Part shown: one piece after another, positions 57,313 through 64,000 of the stretch
Layout: each line of letters begins with the position of its first letter
Position numbering within the stretch: position 1 is the first letter of the stretch
The notes under the pieces: model-generated
Database searches by the model: none
The model's input: only the letters and a program-made list of their open reading frames with translations
Told to the model about the DNA's origin: nothing
Assembly: GCF_000003815.2 (NCBI RefSeq)
Contig: NC_049981.1
Span: 9,279,828 to 9,343,827, forward strand
Source: Branchiostoma floridae
Lineage: Eukaryota; Chordata; Leptocardii; Amphioxiformes; Branchiostomatidae
DNA length: 64,000 bases
Reading direction: 5' to 3'
Translations under genes and position numbers: made by a program

Positions 57313-60300
57313 CCAGTGGACTATAATATTCACATTAATCATGAAAATGTCCCCCATTTTGCATAACTAGTATTTTATTTTTCACATTTTGGTCTAAGCT
57401 GCGTATATACATGTAACCAAATCAGAAAAATCTGTTAGTCCTATCTTGAGTTATCCTCTCCGGGAGTTTTGTTTTACAAAAATGCCCCTGCAATTCCATA
57501 CATCGCTGCTAGGGGGCCCAAAGTTACATCATTTATATCAGAGCACAAGAGCTTTCTGACACCCCCAAAATCTTCTCCATGGCTTGTTCAGAACACAAGA
57601 TATAAACCCGGAAGTTCCACTGCAGTACCGAAGGAAGCCACTAGGTGGCCTCCAATCTAATTCTTTTCATGTTTTATTTGTATATAGTATATTTCATCAT
57701 ATTATTTTTGTTGTTTTCATTATTCATATTTGCAAAATAGACAAAACAATCAAATCTTTTATCATTATAGTGGAGTACATTGCCACTCGCAAGTATATTT
57801 TCAATACACTGGCACATGAGGACTTGAACAATGTATATTCAAAACCATTCCGTCAGTTTTGTCTCTCAAAAGGAATTCTGAGGAAGCTATTGAGATTTCC
57901 TGAGATTACTGTGTTGACCCTACATTTTACCTCGTTCCAGACGGATTTGTGGTTAACGTGCATATTCAAAGCTTGGGCGTACGTGCTCCGTAAGAGTCAT
58001 ATAATGGACAAAGCAATCAATTATTGACGTTATAATCCATGTATATGCACAAAAGAAGGTGAACAGACATTGAACATTTTACTATATAAGTCTAGAGCTT
58101 AATCATGTACGACAGAGTCTTTTGTACAGTACAAATGTAAATGAGTTTCGTAGAAGTTCATAAAAGGTATTAAATATAAATGTCTTCATCATGACGATAT
58201 GTTTTTGAAAACAACGGATATAAGTTACCCCGCGGATATAGGAGAACTGTCATTAATACCTGCATGCGTGTATCTGTTTGTGGGCCACAGCGTCACATGT
58301 TTCAAAATCTGTACAGTGATCTCAACTCACCTAACTCAATAAGTCATATTTGTTGGTTGGTTTAATCATGGATCAGACAAATTTGCTTCTGGTGACATTA
58401 AAAAAAAAACTTAACACCGAGTACCACTGCTCCTGATTGGTCCACGAGTCACATGAATGATTATGCATATTTACAAACATTACCATAAAGCACGGAAACT
58501 GGTCTGGTAATAGATGCTGTGGCTGTTTTAAGTGAGCCGGCTGCTCTTTTATGGAATTCCTGAGAAACCCAGTCTACCCAACACTGCTGAGCAAGATTCA
58601 CGGTTGTCAGGTTGATCACAAAGAAAGGTGGGGTGTTTTGACGATCGTTCTAATGATAATTTGAATATCTGACCTTATCCCCGTGAACTTAAATAGAGAA
58701 AGGGCGGCAAAAGAAAATTACCTGGGTTTGCACATTGAATTACGTGTTGATAATTTACATCAAATATGCTGAAAACCAATTGCGTTTTACCACATTTATT
58801 TTACCCAACCTTCTAGAACTTTTTGTTGTTTTCTTTTACTGCTCCCATACAGTTATTGTGAACTCCTGAACTCCTGTTTCGGAAGGGTTCATATTTTTCA
58901 GTATGATCCGGGCTTGCATTGCACAGGCTTCCATAATGTCATTTACCAACACAGATAAACTTTCATGCTAATATTGTCTGCTTATACTATATCACATGAA
59001 TCACCCAATGGAAATCTCCATTGATGTAGCCACTCTTATCAATGTCCGGAAGGGTTAATATTTTCCAGTATGGCCCAGGTTTGCATTGCACAGGCTTCCA
59101 TAATGTTATTTACCAATACTTCAAGCTAATATTGTCTGATGATCGTACAGATTATAGCCACATTTTTTGATAAGCGTAATTGGTGGCTTTGATTCTGCGT
59201 AGTACGTTGTTATCCAGAATTAATTGTTATCAATAATATTCGTATTTGCCTATCTTTACCATTTTTTTTTGCATAGTCTTACCCATTGAGATACTTTCTA
59301 GTGTGGTGTGTAAAGAAATATAATGCAAGTTCACCTTTCTCTATGAGGTAGCCTATATCTGTTGCTATTAAGAACAAGGTATCAACGGATATCAAGTCGA
59401 CGGAACAGTGGTTTCAAATTTTCAATATTTTCAGATATCACAGTTTGAAAACACCAATGGATAAAGGTCAACTAGCATCACTCCTCAGTACATCGTAAAG
59501 CATTACCAGGTCTCTCTATGTAGCCCCCCTTTCAACTAGTGCGCGAGGTCTATGTTTTAAGACAAAGTAGGGTCATTTTTCAAACCTTCTGTTGAAAGTT
59601 AAGACTTTTTCTAGGTGTTAAAAATTGTTTTTTTCATCTGGAGAAATAAAATGCACAGTGCGGTTACCTATTGAATGGATAGTGCATTGAAAATATAGCC
59701 CTTCTGTTCACCAAGACTAATTATTCCAATGGTACATTTACTCTGTAGTACATCCCTTTAGCCTTGTGCCAAATTTCATATCATGATCATTTGATGAAAA
59801 AAGATGAGCTTGTTAAAAAACCAATGGCATTACTTTTTGAAAGACCCTCGTGCTTGTCTTGACCATTGTCTCGATTTGAATAACAATTTACAGACGTGTT
59901 TTGCTTATGTCTCCGGGGCCGTCACCTGTGACGTACACTGTATTACCGACAATTCATGTAGCTGAACATGTGTACAGTAAACGGTGAACGAGCTTACAGC
60001 TGTGATGTGCTATGTGAAATTTGCACGGGTTGAGGGCAGTCGACGATTTTCTGTCTCAAAATTCAGGTGTATGGCTATTTTCTACACTTGAGAATAAAAA
60101 AAGTAGCAGTGTTTTGAAGTTTGTTGATGTCTTAAACAAACTGACAATTTTCTTGTAAAATATTTTGGCAAGATGTTCTGTTCGGCTTTCTGAGCCGCGG
60201 TGCAATTACCCAGAACTACGCCAGGGGCTGCAATTCTACCACTTTTAATCATTTTCTTTCGTTTGAAGGATTTTACGAGATCATTGTTTTATCGCCTAAA

Positions 60301-60628
60301 TATCGGTATCTCGATGACGCAGGTAATTGCTTTCTCAAAGAACTGACAGCAAATAGAATGTTAACATTATGGGGGGGGGGGGTGGGATGTCCAAGCTATG
60401 GCATGCTTAGAACTGCATTCTTGTCACTGGAGCGACACCTAGCAGTGGCAGGTAGCATTTTTAGTATTTTTCTGAAAGATGTATACCAAAAGAATTATTG
60501 GAGGGTTGGTAGGTAATTGAAACTTTACACCTTATTGATATCTTAAGATTATTGTTTTACTCCTAGTCTTAAGCCGTTTCTTTTTACAGGTCAGCATGAG
60601 ATATTCAAACTATTTTGTTCTCTTTCAG
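57311..60628. other. Intergenic and 5' flank of LRR-Ig gene B
   Basis: It holds duplicated flank segments (57780-57995, 58490-58985, 59045-59155) and a 12-G run near 60371. The stretch between about 59340 and 60600 has no match in gene A's flank that I can see, so it is either an insertion here or a loss there. No gene is supported. Confidence 0.5.
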
Positions 60629-60695
60629 GTTGCGCTTAAATCGCATGCGACTATACTAGCTACAAGCTGCGGTGACCACTGAAACAGATAAAGAA

Positions 60696-63600
60696 ATGGC
60701 AGGCACGAAGATGTCACTTTTTCTCCTCTTTCTGTTGGCGATTTCCCCACATCAGGCTGATTTATCTTGTCCTGCCCTTTGTGAGATCAAGCGTACGGGG
60801 TATTGTTATGCACGTGAGGTGATAGATATAAATAATTTTTTCCATGGCTATGGCATCTCCAAGTTGCCTTGCGCAATTTGCAACACGACCGGAGAAACCG
60901 ATGAGAATCAGCTCGGGTGTCTGCCAGCCACTCTCAGGAGGCTCCAAGTGGCAGGGCACTCCGACAGCAGCGGGAGGCTGAAGCCTCTGCCTGGTCTCCC
61001 CCGGCTCCACACGCTGCTCCTGGGGCCTGGCCACATCCTGACGGCTGAATGCGAAACGTTTTCGCCTGTGCCAAACCTCCTTGGGCTGTCCATGAGCAAC
61101 AACGCCATCAAAGTCATTGGAAACTGGTTTGGTGCAATCAGTAAGCTGCAAAAGCTCGAGCTCTCTCGAAATGAAATCAAAGAAATCAAGAGGAACGCTC
61201 TGCGGCCACTGACAGGGCTGTGCGTTCTAAGGCTGAACTACAACCGACTTGTTGCTGTGGAAGAGTGGTACTTCACAAGATTAAACAACCTTGAGTATCT
61301 GCACCTGAACTACAACAACATCTCGTATATAGCCAGGGATTTCTTAGATCAGCTCCCAAGGCTACATACGCTCTCTCTTAAACACAACAAGCTGGCTTCC
61401 ACCCCCGGGCAGATAATCAGCGCCATGTCCGGAATCAAGAAGAGACTCTTCATAGAGGAGAATCCTTTCCGCTGTACCTGTGCCCTGGAGGGTTTGAAGT
61501 CGGTAGGAGCAGGGGCATTGCAGCCCTATGTCTACAGCAAGTTGCGGTGCAGCTACCCGCCTAGCCTCTCAGGAAGAAAGATCGCCGACGTGGAGAGGAT
61601 GCCATGTCCGCCACCTACAGCCAGGGTGTCGCGTCAGGGCGACGGAGCCACTCTCGTCTGTGAGGTCTTCTGGGAGGAGAAGCAGCCAGAGATCAAGTGG
61701 TTGGATCCAAGGGGGAGGGTTGTTGGAGACAGAGGATCACTCGACCAATGTGGCGGCGCTGTAACCACACACTTGGAGCTCGAGGTTCCCACCACCCAGT
61801 CTCCTGAAGGAGGAATGGCGTATTCAACCGACGACTCCGGCCTACCCTACATCGGCAAGTCCACCTCCACCCTCCGCCTGAGTCAGCATGCATGCCGGTG
61901 CTGGACGCAGGGCAGTTTCCGGTGTGTCGTGCAGTCTACACCAGGCATCACTACTGTGGATCTACCTCTGACCAAGTCAAGTGAGATAAGCGAAGGAGAA
62001 CAGAGGCAAGACAACATCATGATGACAACCGTCTTCAGCGGCACAACACCCGTCCAACAAAACGTAAAGGTTACGGAAAGGATCATCAAACCAAAGGACA
62101 AGAACAGTCTGCCGGATGGTATCAATCCAGCAAGTGATGACAAACCGCGATGGAATGCCGTGATTACCGCTGCCTACATCACAGCACCTGTCCAGAAGAA
62201 CACGAGGATCACGGCAAGGATGAGCGAACCCACCGACAAGAACACCAAGCAGGGCGGCACCACTCCAGCTGATGATGATGACCCACTGTGGAAAACCGTG
62301 ATGATGATCGTTACCTTCATCGCGAGCGCAGGCCTGGTCCTGTTCTCTCTGTACAAGGCATCGGGCGCTTGTTACAGGCGCTACAAGAGGAGGCAAAATC
62401 AGCATCAGTACTTGCAGGGCAACGCTGCAGGCGCTCTCGGAGGCATACCGCTGCAAAACATCCAGTCACCGCCCGCTGCACCCACGACTGGGAACCCTGT
62501 ACCTCCACAGCATGCGTATGAAGATGACACTCCCATTACTCCGTATGCCGAAACGACGCGTTTGGACAATCCCGTGTATGGCGCAGACGTGACCGACCCG
62601 AAAGGTGCCACATCGACCGCAAACCCTCGTCCCCTACCCACGGCCGCAGGGCGAACCAACCCCAACGCCTCATCAAGACCACGGCGCGTGGGGAAGGCCC
62701 CAGATCCACCTCCACGGTTTGACAGGTCAGCCAACACCAGCGACTCTACCTACTACCCTCCAGCCACTGGGGCGACTCGTACAGAGAAGAGAAGTACCCG
62801 CCGCACCTTCAAAAACTCCAACGTCTCATCCAAACCACAAGATTCGGGACTGTCGTCCAGGCCACAGCACAGAGCTGCAGCGGGGCCACAAGGCTCGGAG
62901 ACAGACGGAGAAGAGGAAAGCGATGGTCCCAACATCTACCTTGACCTCAACGGCGCAACAGGCACCTCTGGTTCAGAAACGACTCAACCAAAGAAGATCC
63001 CGGGTCCACTTAAATGGACCCATACGTACGTCAACTCCAACGTCTCATCGAAACCGCAAGGTTCAGGACTGTCGTCCAGGCCACGCTGCGGAGCCACAAC
63101 GGACCCACAAGGCTCGGGGACGGACGAAGAAGAGGAGGTCGATGGTCCCAACATCTACCTTGACCTCAATGGCGTGTCCGGTTCGGAAACGACTCAACCA
63201 AAGAAGATCCCGGGTCCACTTCCGCGGACCAAGAGGCATGCCAACTCCAGCAAACGTCTCATCGCAACCAAAAGTCTCAGAGACGACTCGGAGAAGATCC
63301 CGGATCCGCTTCCACGGATCCACACGTATGTCAACTCCAACGTCTCATCACTACCTCGAGGCATGGAGACGACTCAAGCAGAGAGGATCCCGGATCCACT
63401 CCCACTGACCAAGAGGCGTGCCAACTCCAGCAAACGTCTCATTGCAACCAAAAGGTTCACAGACGACTTGGAAAAGATCCCGGATCCGCTTCCACGGATC
63501 CACACGTATGTCAACTCCAACGTCTCATCACAACCTCGAGGCATGGAGACGACTCAAGCAGAGAAGATCCCGGATCCACTCCCACGGACCAAGAGGCGTG

Positions 63601-63800
63601 CCAACTCCAGCAAACGTCTCATCACAGCCAAAAGTCTCAGAGACGACTCGGAGAAGATCCCGGATCCGCTTCCACGGATCCACACGTATGTCAACTCCAA
63701 CGTCTCATCACTACCTCGAGGCATGGACATGATCCAAACAGAAGAGATCCCGGATCCGCTTCCCCGGACCCACACGTACAAAAATGTACGCCAGCTCTAG
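60696..63800 (+). CDS. LRR-Ig transmembrane receptor B (single coding exon)
   Basis: 1034 residues from MAGTKMSLF, chosen because gene A starts at the same point, although an in-frame ATG lies eight codons upstream (60672). The layout is as in gene A: leader 1-21, LRRs about 85-245, LRR C-cap NPFRCTCALEGL, Ig-like domain, a stalk (here with an extra FSGTTPVQQNVK-type insert), membrane span about 533-555, tail about 479 residues. The tail has NPVYGA, two IYLDLNG, four TYVNSN, a last TYKNV and PDPPPR. The number and order of IPDPLPR repeat blocks differ from gene A, while the ectodomain is close to it, so the tail evolves mostly by repeat turnover. Probably the tandem duplicate of A. Confidence 0.93.
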   Translation: MAGTKMSLFLLFLLAISPHQADLSCPALCEIKRTGYCYAREVIDINNFFHGYGISKLPCAICNTTGETDENQLGCLPATLRRLQVAGHSDSSGRLKPLPGLPRLHTLLLGPGHILTAECETFSPVPNLLGLSMSNNAIKVIGNWFGAISKLQKLELSRNEIKEIKRNALRPLTGLCVLRLNYNRLVAVEEWYFTRLNNLEYLHLNYNNISYIARDFLDQLPRLHTLSLKHNKLASTPGQIISAMSGIKKRLFIEENPFRCTCALEGLKSVGAGALQPYVYSKLRCSYPPSLSGRKIADVERMPCPPPTARVSRQGDGATLVCEVFWEEKQPEIKWLDPRGRVVGDRGSLDQCGGAVTTHLELEVPTTQSPEGGMAYSTDDSGLPYIGKSTSTLRLSQHACRCWTQGSFRCVVQSTPGITTVDLPLTKSSEISEGEQRQDNIMMTTVFSGTTPVQQNVKVTERIIKPKDKNSLPDGINPASDDKPRWNAVITAAYITAPVQKNTRITARMSEPTDKNTKQGGTTPADDDDPLWKTVMMIVTFIASAGLVLFSLYKASGACYRRYKRRQNQHQYLQGNAAGALGGIPLQNIQSPPAAPTTGNPVPPQHAYEDDTPITPYAETTRLDNPVYGADVTDPKGATSTANPRPLPTAAGRTNPNASSRPRRVGKAPDPPPRFDRSANTSDSTYYPPATGATRTEKRSTRRTFKNSNVSSKPQDSGLSSRPQHRAAAGPQGSETDGEEESDGPNIYLDLNGATGTSGSETTQPKKIPGPLKWTHTYVNSNVSSKPQGSGLSSRPRCGATTDPQGSGTDEEEEVDGPNIYLDLNGVSGSETTQPKKIPGPLPRTKRHANSSKRLIATKSLRDDSEKIPDPLPRIHTYVNSNVSSLPRGMETTQAERIPDPLPLTKRRANSSKRLIATKRFTDDLEKIPDPLPRIHTYVNSNVSSQPRGMETTQAEKIPDPLPRTKRRANSSKRLITAKSLRDDSEKIPDPLPRIHTYVNSNVSSLPRGMDMIQTEEIPDPLPRTHTYKNVRQL

Positions 63801-63848
63801 TGTCTCGCCACAACCATTAGACAACTCATTGAAAAAAAAAAGAGATCC

Positions 63849-64000
63849 CGGTGTGACAGCGATCTCGCCCCCCCCCCGTGATCTCGCCCCCCCCCCCGGG
63901 GGCGAAATCACTAGCGATCTCGCCCTCCCCGGCTAGTGATCTCGCCCCCCTACCTCGCCCCCCTTTAGCGATTTCGCCCCCCCCCCAAAAAAAAAACGGG
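63849..64000. repeat. GATCTCGCCCC family element, copy 3
   Basis: It starts GTGTGACAGCGATCTCGC right after GAGATCCC of the former tail repeat downstream of gene B and runs to the window edge with C-tracts and GGCGAAATCACTAGCGATCT. The gene B 3' flank is cut short by it. Confidence 0.85.

Overview
The window is animal nuclear DNA, most likely from a cephalochordate (lancelet, Branchiostoma-like). This is inferred from intron-rich genes, a very large repertoire of small repeats, tRNA-headed SINEs, an extracellular protein built from many shuffled phase-1 exons, and a tandem pair of intronless leucine-rich-repeat/Ig receptors of the kind that is expanded in lancelets. I could not run a search, so the species is not proven. 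Two runs of exactly 100 N are assembly gaps.

Layout. 1-2690 (minus strand): a broken Gypsy-like retrotransposon (gag, zinc knuckle, start of the protease) plus its upstream region. 2696-4050: a small element with minisatellite ends, then a SINE. 4208-25700 (minus): one large gene of at least 15 exons whose splice phases all agree. It encodes a signal peptide, F-type lectin, LDLa, C-type lectin, LDLa, Frizzled CRD, kringle and sushi domain, and then a Cys-loop (nicotinic-receptor type) ligand-binding domain up to and including the Cys-loop. The transmembrane part is not in the window. 27720-32034 (minus): a complete seven-exon 2-oxoglutarate/Fe(II) oxygenase of the isopenicillin-N-synthase-like group. 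38461-45423 (plus): a three-exon PAQR / membrane progestin receptor. Its 5.7 kb intron holds a 3.6 kb inverted repeat and an 18-bp minisatellite. 52789-55839 and 60696-63800 (plus): two paralogous single-exon LRR-Ig transmembrane receptors with long, repeat-built cytoplasmic tails rich in YxN, YxxL and NPxY motifs.

How the parts relate. The oxygenase and the PAQR gene diverge from a shared interval of about 1.1-6.4 kb. The two LRR-Ig genes lie in a block duplication that includes their 5' flanks. The most unusual object is the lectin-to-ion-channel mosaic gene: many glycan-, lipoprotein- or Wnt-binding type modules placed N-terminal to a pentameric channel ligand-binding domain. Much of the remaining sequence is transposon-derived: PIF/Harbinger-like and hAT-like MITEs with visible target-site duplications, CR1/L2- and RTE-like LINE pieces, SINEs, and several dispersed unnamed repeats.
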